Shown one piece after another: positions 1-8,853 of a DNA stretch of 64,000 bases; the stretch's first letter is position 1, and the number at the start of each line of letters is the position of its first letter. Source of the DNA: Triangularia verruculosa (lineage: Eukaryota > Ascomycota > Sordariomycetes > Sordariales > Podosporaceae); assembly GCA_033296885.1 (NCBI GenBank), contig MU863918.1, forward strand, positions 186,001 to 250,000, read 5' to 3'. Position numbers and translations under genes: made by a program. The notes below the pieces were generated by a model that worked only from the letters and a program-made list of their open reading frames with translations, ran no database searches and had not been told where the DNA came from.

Positions 1-406
1 AAGCGAAAAGGGGTAGCTCTTGCCCCCTCTATTCGAGAAAGCCGGGGGCGGTTGTCTTACCGTCTTTAAAGGAAAGACCTGACCAATCTTATCCGAGACA
101 TGGGCAGACATGACTTTCGTTTTGTCAAGTGCCACACTGCTCTTGCTTTTGTTTTCAACAAGTTTCGGTGCGCCTTCCGAAGCCTCAGAGGATACGAGGC
201 TTGGTCGAGCCTTCAAACTCTCGGACCCATGGAATCTTCCCACCTTTGGACTCCGTTGAAATTGCTTAGCCTGGAAGTGTCTGCATCATCTATCGCCATA
301 TCAGTGGCATCAACTTGCTCGCTGCCACTGCATTCCCAGTCGGTCGTTAGCATCCCAGGCCTTTGCTTTCTTTTGCTCTATGTTATCACCAGCCTGCCTT
401 GCCAAA
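1..406. other. upstream region, no gene seen
   Basis: Presumed promoter and 5' leader of the gene that starts at 407. The open frame running in from 380 has no ATG before 407. No RNA gene or repeat was recognised. Confidence 0.5.
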
Positions 407-1908
407 ATGGACAACCAGACTAGCGCCTCCTCGGGGAGCTCCATGTCCCCAACGCCCACGGACAAGGAGACCATCAGGCTGAATCCCAAGGCTCGGCTTT
501 CCATCTTTGCCACTCTTCGTCGCAAGACATCCAGTATTTTTGTCAACAAAAGCAACACTTCACATACCCCCGAGCCCTCTTCAGGTCACCAGCCACAGCA
601 GGCCTGGCTGACAGAACCACAGCAAAGGCGAAGCTGGTTCAACTCGGTTGGTAGCCGGCTCCATCAACGGCAGAACATACGGGGCCACTTTGAGCACGAT
701 GACAGGGCAGAGACCCCTACCACACCAACCCCATACTCGAACAGAGATGGTCAAGCTCCTCACTCGCCCGTCAGGCGCTTGCTGAGGTCCAGCAGCTCCA
801 TGTTCCTCTCACTCCGCGGCAGATTTCAACAGGACAGTCCCAACAGTCCTTCCGGCCACGAACAAGATCCCGAGGACGACGAAAGCGACTATGCCTCCAG
901 CATCTGTGAGACTGAGATCCCAAAGCCTTCCGTCTTGGTCTTGCCGGTGGACTTGAAGGCCAGAGGACTAGACCGCCGGAGTTCTTTCCAACTAGGCGTT
1001 CAGAAGGCTGTCCAGGACACGGTCGATAAAAACTTCTCTTTGGACTCTGCTTGTGACACACCGTGTGAGTTGGTTATTTATCTCTTTAGCTGCTGATTAT
1101 GGCTAACCTGATATTGATTGTCTAGTATCCTCAAGCCCACGCACCCGCCCGATGTTGCCTCCTCTGGCTACCATAGCTTCAATGAACTCTTCGGTCGAGT
1201 GAGTCGAGATCACTAAGACGCGAGGCTCGTGTGGCTGACCATGTGAGGAACAGCTGCTTTACCAGTCCAAGTGCGTCGACATATGCGCATCCGTCAAAGA
1301 CTCCTCGAGAATATTCCTCAGACTCGCCCACACTTCCAAGCACTGGCCAACAAGACTCGGCCCGAAGCTCGCTGGACACAACCGTAAACGGCAACAGCAA
1401 CTCACTGAGCAGTCCCAAGACCTTCTCTTCTAGTGTCAGTATCCCTTCGCGCCAGCGCGCTGTTTTGTCGGACTCTTCCTAGTCGCTGGAGGCCCCAATG
1501 TGCAGTGCCTGCGGAAGTGCCAAGCAGTCTCGTCTGATGGAGCGAAGCCTGTGCGAGCTCAATCAACTTAGTCATGAGGAATTGGAAGCCCTTTTCAGGA
1601 ACAAGTTGGGCAGTTCCTCGCTTGCGTCATTGGCCTCTTCAAGAGGCCATTTCGGCCATTATGGCAGCGGCAGTGAGATTGGTGTTGACGGAGTGGCAGA
1701 GTTAGAGGAGGATCGAATGCATCATGATGAGGAGGACAAGAACACAACGATGAGTATCTTGGAGGGGGATTCTGGCCTGCGTGCGAGCACTCCGAAGCGG
1801 TCTCTGCGTGAGGAGCTGCTGCAAGCTGGGGAGGCGTCACAGATTTGCGGGTCGACTGTCTGTGAGGAGAGTACGCTGATGGTAGGGGCTTGCTGTAAGA
1901 AGGCTTGA
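407..1908 (+). CDS. unrecognised Ser/Pro-rich fungal protein, four exons
   Basis: Exons are read as 407-1064, 1126-1198, 1266-1434 and 1483-1908, giving about 441 residues. Introns 1 and 2 are typical fungal ones: GTGAGT donors, branch sites gctaac and gctgac, acceptors TAG and CAG. The third junction is uncertain. The frame is interrupted by TAG at 1480-1482, and it continues in the same frame with coding-like sequence (CxxC at the start, then an acidic and Leu-rich stretch). A 48 bp intron with donor GTCAGT at 1435 and acceptor TAG at 1482 would remove the stop in frame. Otherwise the protein ends after 315 residues. The sequence is rich in Ser, Pro and Arg, with a cluster of basic residues and Ser around residues 125-140 (LLRSSSSMFLSLRGR) and an acidic patch after it. 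I see no domain, signal peptide or membrane segment, and no function is proposed. The start is the first ATG of the open frame, with aaa at -3 to -1. Confidence 0.6.
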
Positions 1909-2284
1909 AGTATTATTTGGAAAAGGGGTGGAGAGTTGGTAAAGAAGGTATATTATCAAAATAATGGTAAAAGAAACAGCGGGATTCTGTCCGATTGGAG
2001 TGGGAGTTTTGTGGTTGGTGGTCTTTATTGGTGCTGCTCTTGGGAACATCAAAGTCAAGTGGGCGGCTTGCAAGGCCAGAAGGCAAGATAGTTTTTAGCC
2101 AGAAGTTATACAAACAGTTGGTCAGTGGTTTTCTCGTCCTGGGCCGTGTTTTTTGGAATCACTAACAAAAAGAAGACTCTATTCCCAGCAAAGGCCTGAC
2201 TGACCATAAGGTACCTACCTAGTAGGTAGGTATGACCAAAAAGAGTTATGAGTTCACTGCGCTGAGAGATTCTGATTGTGAATT
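1909..2284. other. intergenic, 3' tail and tRNA terminator
   Basis: Contains the 3' flank of the preceding gene. On the minus strand, just past the tRNA, there is a T5 run (plus-strand aaaaa near 2237) suitable as a Pol III terminator. A 19 bp inverted repeat lies at 2213-2231 (see separate entry). No protein gene is seen. Confidence 0.5.
2213..2231. repeat. 9 bp inverted repeat with 1 nt centre
   Basis: The sequence acctacctagtaggtaggt is a perfect inverted repeat of 9 bp arms around a single g. It lies about 55 bp beyond the 3' end of the tRNA-Val gene. It could be a protein-binding palindrome or chance low-complexity sequence. Confidence 0.6.
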
Positions 2285-2357
2285 TGACCGACCCAGGGAT
2301 CGAACCTGGCACCTTTTGTGTGTGAGACAAACGTGATAACCACTACACCAGCCGGCC
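2285..2357 (-). tRNA. tRNA-Val (CAC)
   Basis: On the minus strand the sequence folds as a 73 nt cloverleaf. The acceptor arms are GGCCGGC and GTCGGTC (two G-U pairs), with discriminator A. The D-arm is GTGTAGTGGTTATCAC. The anticodon stem TTTGT/ACAAA encloses loop CTCACAC with anticodon CAC, and the T-arm is CCAGG-TTCGATC-CCTGG. The internal A box (tggtgtagtgg) and B box (ggttcgatccc) for Pol III are intact. No intron is present, and CCA is not encoded, as expected for a nuclear gene. Confidence 0.93.
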
Positions 2358-3074
2358 TTGGATGATGGTGATGGTGGGTGGTGTGATTTATAAGACGAGC
2401 TGCATGACGGTATGGAGTTGTGGGGGACCGCGGAGGAAGCCTCACCAATTCCGCAGCGAATGGAGACCGAAATAGGAGGGCCCCCACCTGTCAATATTGC
2501 GACCCCCCTAATTCCCCTGAATCAACCGACGCGAGTTTCGGTTTTTGATCGCAGTGTCAACAAAGGCCCGTCGCTGAGGAAATGCAGCTCCATCATCTGG
2601 CTATTCACCCCCTTTTCTGACCAGGAAGACAAAAGAATTATTCTTTGACGCTAGAAGGTCGCGGAGGGGTTGAATGCGACCATGCCGTTACCAAGGTACA
2701 AAGATAGAAGCGATCTCCAAGCCCAAGGATGGACGCTGTGGAGGGGCATTCCCAGCGGACCGCCAATGAGCTTGCCGGGCGCAGGGTGCGGACGGACCAC
2801 CTTCCCAGGGAACACCGCCTCGGGCGCCTCAGACCGCGCTAATCTTGGAGCCGTGCGTGGGCTTTCGTTAGCAACCTGGGGGGTTTACCTTAGCTTCAAC
2901 AGGGCCGAACTTCCTTAATTACCTTGGAGCATTGCAACGAACGACTTCTCGTTGAGAAAAAAGCACGTCTACCTTTTTTACACACACACCACCCCGTTGT
3001 ACTCTTGTTCATTTGTTATTTCTTCAATATCCCCTCTTTTTTTGTCAGTCCACCGCAGCGAGTAGCAATTCCAG
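2358..3074. other. intergenic, coronin promoter and leader
   Basis: No gene is seen. The last 100 bases are pyrimidine-rich and end in ttttttgtcag at about 3038-3049, so a 5' UTR intron acceptor shortly before the coronin ATG is possible. Confidence 0.45.
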
Positions 3075-5341
3075 ATGGCCGGCCGATTTGTGCGCGCGTC
3101 GAAATATCGTAAGCTTGAACCCGACCGACTCCGACAAGCTCGTCGCATTCGCAATCACCAGGGGAACAAGTCGCGTGCTCTGGTGTTTTTGGCCAGCCTC
3201 GACGCCAGCGCATGCGATTGCAACAGATTGAGCATTGCAAAGGAAAGATTACTGACAGGTCTCTTGCTTTCTGCCAGGACACATCTTTGGCAAACCTACC
3301 AAGAAGGAGTTTTGCTATGACAACCTCCACATCAGCCGCAATGCTTGGGACACCAACTTGCTCAAGGTGGGTGCTCGAGAAAGGGAAGAAGTAGTATGAC
3401 TTGCGACTCAAACTCACCATGTTTGTCCCGGCTAGGTCAACCCCGAGTACATCTCCGTGAATTGGGAGTCGAGTGGTGGTGGCGCTTTCGCCGTCATCCC
3501 CGTAAACGAGCGCGGCAAGCTCCCCGACCAAATACCACTGTTCCGCGGCCACACTGCTGCTGTGTTGGATACCGACTGGTGCGCATGATATTGGAGTGTT
3601 GGATTGGAGAACATGGCCTGACTTGCGACTAGGAACCCGTTCAACGACCGCATTATTGCCTCGGCCTCCGATGATGGCAAGGTGTTTATCTGGGAGGTGC
3701 CGCAAGGATTCACGCTTCATACCGATGCGGAGGAGATTGTTGATGTAGCTCCTGTTAGCAAGCTTGGTGGACATTCCAGGTACGGGAAATACTGGAACAA
3801 TTGGCGAGGGACTGCGAGGCTGACTGTTTTCCAGAAAAGTTGGACATGTTCTCTTCAACCCGGCCGCCGAGAATATTCTAGCCTCTTCCTCCGGCGATCA
3901 GACTATTAAGCTGTGGGATGTCAGCACCGGGCAGGCTGGTCACACTCTGAAGCACCCCGAGATTGTGCAGAGCTTGTCGTGGAGTGCCAATGGCGCGATG
4001 TTGGTGACTACTTCGAGAGACAAGAAGCTCCGGGTCTGGGATGTCAGGCAGGAGAAGCCGGTCCACGAGCACCCCGGCCATGAGGGCGCGAAGAACAGCC
4101 GCGCTGTGTGGCTCGGCGAGCACAACCGCATTGCCACTACCGGCTTTTCGAGGATGAGCGAGCGACAAATCGGTCTCTGGGAACCCGGTCGCGCGCAACC
4201 TATCGGTGGCTTCACTTCTCTCGATTCCATTTCCGGTGTTTGCATGCCTTTCTGGGACGACGGATCCAACTGCCTTTACCTCGCTGGCAAGGGCGACGGC
4301 AACATTCGCTACTTCGAGTACCAAAACGACAAGCTCGAGTTCCTCTCCGAGTACAAGTCGTCCGATCCCCAGCGCGGCGTGGCTTTTGTTCCTCGCCGCG
4401 GTATCAACGTAAGTCGCCTCTTTTCCTTCGCAGTTTATCGACGCAGACCCTCTAACAGAAAACAGGTTCACGAGAACGAGGTTATGAGAGGCTACAAGAC
4501 TGTCAACGACACCTACATTGAGCCCATCTCCTTCACTGTGCCTCGTCGCGCCGAAACTTTCCAATCCGATATTTTCCCTCCCGCGACCGGTATCAAACCT
4601 GCCATGTCTGCCAAGGAGTGGTTCGACGGCAAGGAGGGTGTCCCCAACAAGATCGATTTGGAGAGCATCTACGACGGCAACGCGCCTGTTGAGGTCGCTT
4701 CTGACTACAAGCCTCCTGTTGCCATCCCGGCTCCCACCCCCGCCCCCGCCCCTGTTGCGTCACCCAAGAAGGAGCCTGAGCCTGCCCCTGTCGCTCGTGC
4801 CCATGCTCCCTCGGCCACTGACCAGAAAAGTTCCATCTCGGCCATGGCCAACAAGTTCCAGGACGATGAGGAGTCGGGCAATGATTCCGAGGCTTCCAGC
4901 TTCGAGGAGATCTCGCGCCCCCCTCAGCGCCAGAGCATTATCATCAAGTCGCCCAACAAACCCTTCCCTATCGCGACCACTCCCCCTCCCGGCCACAAGC
5001 ACTCTCCTAGCCAGGTGTCCCCTGTCAGATCCCCTGGGAATGTGACTCCCTCTGTGAAGCATACCCCTACCCCCTCCGCGGCTACCGCGGCTGCTGCTGC
5101 TGCGGCTGCCACCCCCTCTGGTACCCCCATCGAGGTGTCTCTCGAGCAGATCAAGCACCTCCTGGTGCAGCAGGCCGTGATTATCAGCTCGCAGAGTGAG
5201 AAGATTACCTCTCAAACCACCGTTATCAATCGTCTTGCCAGCGATGTTGAGACCCTCAAGAAGCGGGTCGAGGCTGGATCGCAAGAGCAGAGCGAGCGGA
5301 TCCGACTTTTGGAGCTGGAGTTGGAGGAGGCCCGATCTTGA
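3075..5341 (+). CDS. CRN1: coronin (actin-binding WD40 protein)
   Basis: Exons 3075-3108, 3278-3366, 3436-3578, 3633-3779, 3835-4408 and 4466-5341 join in frame to 620 residues. The protein opens with the coronin signature FVRASKYRHIFG. A beta-propeller of WD40 repeats follows, roughly residues 70-300 (examples: ASASDDGKVFIWEV, SSSGDQTIKLWDV, TSRDKKLRVWDV). Next is the conserved coronin extension around RGYKTVNDTYIEPISF, then a Pro/Ser/Ala-rich linker of about 170 residues with an eight-alanine run. It ends in a coiled coil (about 550-620; EKITSQTTVINRLASDVE and following heptads), the usual trimerisation segment. Family knowledge: coronins bind F-actin, regulate Arp2/3 and act at endocytic patches and hyphal tips. 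Start and splice sites are well supported: all five introns have GT-AG ends, and every junction restores the conserved reading frame. It converges with the kinase gene downstream. A poly(A)-like aataaa lies at 5788-5793. Confidence 0.95.
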
Positions 5342-5916
5342 ATGTCTTCTTGGTTTGACTTGAACTTTTTGACCTTGACACAAGAGTTGAAAAGTGGCGT
5401 TGGATCTCTGCTTCTGGGAAGCATGCATGTCAGATGGATGTCTTTACGAGCGATATGGGTTGTTTGACTTCTTTTTTTCTTTTCCGTTCTTTAAAAAAAC
5501 TAATTTGGTGGGAGTGTATGGGTGTGTGGGGGAGCTGGACGATCTTTTTTCTTTGACACGGTCGGATGAAAAAAAGGAAAAGTCCTGGTCTATCTTTGTT
5601 TTGATTTTTGGTTGTTTTGCAAGGTTTCTGGCTGTGATGGGAGAAGGGAGATGAAAGAAACTGACTGACTGACGTGGGCGAAGCAAGCAAAGCACGCAAA
5701 AATCAAATACCCATGATTACTCTTTTTTTTCTTGTTATGGCGTATATGTACACTTAATGTCCCCGTCTCTGAGACATGACAAGGATCAATAAAGCTGTTG
5801 TTTTTATATCTGTACCTACTCTCTATTCTGGTCATCTCTGTCCATGTTGAAGATGGATGAAGATAAGACTAAGTGTTGAAGCTCTGCCTTGCTATTCTAT
5901 TCTCTAAAGGTCTTCT
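5342..5916. other. convergent 3' flanks of coronin and zeta-type kinase
   Basis: T-rich stretches and an aataaa at 5788-5793 fit a 3' UTR of the coronin gene. No additional gene is recognised. Confidence 0.5.
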
Positions 5917-7002
5917 CTACCGACAACAAGAGCAAGTATTGTAGAAGTTGATGTCGTCGTCGTCGTCGAATTCGATCTCGTCCAGGATTTCTTTGGTGGA
6001 TTTCTGTTTCGGCTGTTCTTGAGGAGTCCCTCCCTTGACAAAAGCATCGATATCCAACTGCTCCAGCTCCTCCTCCCGGTTATTGTCCCCGTCATTCAAC
6101 TCCCTCAGCCACCCTCTCAACTCCTCCACGGTGGTTCTCTCCACCTCCCTCTCTGCCACCAACCCCTCTAGCACGGTTAGATCCTTTCCCGCGAGCTCCC
6201 TCTCTTCCCTGGTCAACCCCCGTCTCCTCTGCTCTTCCAGCCCCTCCCTGGCCTTTGGATCGGTAGCCCACTTGCTATCCTCACTCCGATTCCTATACCC
6301 TACCCCGCCACCCCTCCTCACCACCACGACTTCACTTACTTCCGTAGGGTGCAGATCAACCCACCCGGCCCCCTCAAGACAGCCGCCATAGCTCTCGTCA
6401 TGGACTTTCGTCGGCGTGAGCCGCAGGGGCAGGCCTCTGCTCATGGATTCCGGGAGTTTGTTGTGGTACCTGACCAGCACCCCCAGTCTTGACAAGACTT
6501 TTGGGACGGCGAGGATGACGACTTTGACGAGGTAGCCGGCTTTGCTGAAGATGTCGACTATCTCGGAGAAATCGGAGGGGTGTCGGCAGGCGGACTCGAC
6601 TAAGACGGGGATTTTTGCGTCTGCGGCGGCGGAGCAGGCCATGGAGAGCCAGACGCGGGCGGAGGGGGAGGCGAGCTGGCTGGCGAGGTGGGGGTGGGCG
6701 GTTAGGCAGGGGGAGTAAAAGGGGTGGTGGGTTTTGTACGTGTCTGCTATTAGGTGGCAGGGTGGTGATGATGGGGAGAGAGAGGAGGATAGGAGGGGAG
6801 CGAGACGGGTTTTGCCTGAGCCGGTTTGCCCCAGCAGGATGATGGCTGTTGGTGGGGGGGTGGAAGGGGGAGTAGGGGGAGTGGGAGGGATGAAGGGGGT
6901 TATTTCGAGGGGGAGGATGGTGGTGGTGAAGATTTGGCGTTCTTGCTCCTGGGTGAGGGTCCAGGAGGGGGGGAGGGAGGAGAGGGTAGTTGGTTTGGCC
7001 AT
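5917..7002 (-). CDS. zeta-toxin-type P-loop kinase domain protein
   Basis: Intronless, 361 residues, ATG at 7002. A Walker A motif GQTGSGKT sits at residues 58-65 after a Pro-rich loop. It is followed by ADTYKTHHP (Asp87 and His-Pro 93-94), which matches the zeta-toxin pattern of a catalytic Asp shortly before an HP pair, with Lys in place of the usual Arg. The later segment LVESACRHPSDF (134-145) corresponds to the family's conserved second strand and Arg. The C-terminal third is charged and ends with an acidic patch and CSCCR. Family knowledge: bacterial zeta toxins phosphorylate UDP-GlcNAc. Eukaryotic homologues with this fold are mostly uncharacterised small-molecule or RNA kinases, so the substrate here is unknown. 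There is no antitoxin partner next to it, and it is flanked by ordinary fungal genes, so a toxin-antitoxin role is unlikely. Its base composition resembles that of its neighbours. Confidence 0.85.
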   Translation of the reverse strand: MAKPTTLSSLPPSWTLTQEQERQIFTTTILPLEITPFIPPTPPTPPSTPPPTAIILLGQTGSGKTRLAPLLSSSLSPSSPPCHLIADTYKTHHPFYSPCLTAHPHLASQLASPSARVWLSMACSAAADAKIPVLVESACRHPSDFSEIVDIFSKAGYLVKVVILAVPKVLSRLGVLVRYHNKLPESMSRGLPLRLTPTKVHDESYGGCLEGAGWVDLHPTEVSEVVVVRRGGGVGYRNRSEDSKWATDPKAREGLEEQRRRGLTREERELAGKDLTVLEGLVAEREVERTTVEELRGWLRELNDGDNNREEELEQLDIDAFVKGGTPQEQPKQKSTKEILDEIEFDDDDDINFYNTCSCCR

Positions 7003-8853
7003 GGTTGGGACTGTGCTTGAGAGGTCGCTTGCTGAGTGGTGGTGAGGGACCGAGAAAGAAGAAGCGTGCGTATATTGCGAGCTGGAAAAAGGTCAATAAA
7101 TCAAGTACCATATCAAAAGGTGTTTAGAGAAGGTAGTCCTACTATATTTATATCCTCATACCAAACAACACAGCTTCACGTAAGGTTACCGTCCATGCGG
7201 GACGAGTCATAAAATGTCTTGGCTGGTTGTGTTGAGAAAAGGAGGGGCAGAGGCAGAACCTGAGTTCGGTGCCCACTTTGACGATCACGACATTTCCGCT
7301 CTTCGGTGTACAACAGACCGAAAAAGATTTCTCTACAACTTGCTTCTTCACTTACCTTCCCGGACGACAATAATAGCGGCCATTTTCTTCCAAAAGTCTC
7401 CTTGGGCGTCCACATGCACTCGGTAGACCTGTGTTCTGTCCGCAGCAATTCTCAAGTTTTTTATTCACGACGTACTCAGTATGCACCATTCTCATAACAG
7501 TTCCCCTGAACCCAACCACTAGCTATCAAGTAGATAGTACCATGCCTCATATGACATTCTAATTCCCTCCTCCCGTAGTGCCCTAAACCCCAAACAACTA
7601 TCACTGAAAAAGATCTATTTTGCATTCTTCCTGTCCGCGAATCCTCATCACCGTCAACAATACTCCAACGCCAAAACCAAAAGGCATGTGATGTCCCTTC
7701 ATCCTAGTAGGCCCTATCAACCTCAATTCTCGTTATTCTTGTCCCTTTGCCATCGTTTACATCCTCCAAAAGGCCTATCAAAATAAGAAATGGAATAAAC
7801 ACCAAACACAAGACACATCCACAATCACAAAGAAAAAAAAGGGCACCCAAGCACTCAAGAGAAGAAATCTTTCTAAAAAATATTTTGATTAAAGCAGCCC
7901 CCCCTCCCCCCCCCCCCACAACACCACGACCTACAAAAGCAAACAAATTGTGGTAGCGATAATAGAATAGGCAAATGACAGCAAACAAAAACTAGCAACA
8001 GATACCTACCAATTGTCGGCAGCACAGAGGTCAAAATATAAGAAATGTTTGTGGTCGTCAACAAACTCCAAACCAGCATAAAGCTAAGAGAACAACAGCA
8101 CCAAGCAAAGACAGCAGCAGACATGAAAAAGGACGAATCAAAAGTAAGAGACGAGATAATATAATCCCCAGAAGCCGCAACTACCAGATGTTGAAAAAGA
8201 AGAGAGCAAGAATCCTGTTTCCCATCTTATTCTCTATCCTCCTGTGCCAACTAACCGTCCAATCCTTTTGCCCATCCATCCGCCATGCCATAAATTCACC
8301 CCCCATCATTTCATCATCGTTACTCCTTCCTTAACTGCCTTGCTCCCTTCCTCCTCTTCCAATCCTTTGCCAGCCAACCTTCACCCAAAAAGCCTGCCAG
8401 CAGTTGATGTGTTGTGAACGGAGAAGAATGCAGAGAGCAGACAAGGAATAAAGTCAAGATCGAGCGACTTGTGAACGATGGTGGAAAAAAAAGAAGCATC
8501 ATGAAGCTGATGGCGGTGGATACAAAGAACTTTTGATAACACGTTGTACCCATACTCAACATAAAAAGGTTGATGTGAAGAAAAAGAACTCCCAAAAAAG
8601 CAATAAGCTGCTGACAAAAAAAGTAGGTGCTTGCCTCCTCCCATCCCGAACGCCGATTGATAAAAAAAGAAGAAAATCTCATTTCCTTCCAGTCGTGACG
8701 GATTGTGTCTCCTCCGACAACGAGAAGACTCTATCGAGGTATCATAAAGTGAGTCGAACTTTTAAAACCCGCCGCAAATGCATGTGAACGAACCCCGCCG
8801 AGTCTATGCACACTCTTCATAAATGCAAGAGACTGATGTAATGGAAAAACCCT
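7003..8853. other. intergenic, kinase promoter and eIF4G 3' flank
   Basis: 1.85 kb with no supportable gene. It holds a pure pyrimidine tract at 7898-7917 (C7, T, C12) and many A-rich stretches. The distal part is probably the 3' UTR of the eIF4G gene. No tRNA or 5S rRNA was seen. Confidence 0.5.

Noticed and set aside
5917..7002. toxin-antitoxin module
   Set aside because: The zeta-type kinase has no adjacent antitoxin gene and sits among conserved fungal genes.
6398..7111. 237-codon minus-strand frame over the kinase gene
   Set aside because: Pro/Arg-rich alternate frame; the kinase frame has the P-loop.
7898..7917. poly-C tract as possible functional element
   Set aside because: Simple homopolymer, no gene or structure associated; only noted in the intergenic entry.
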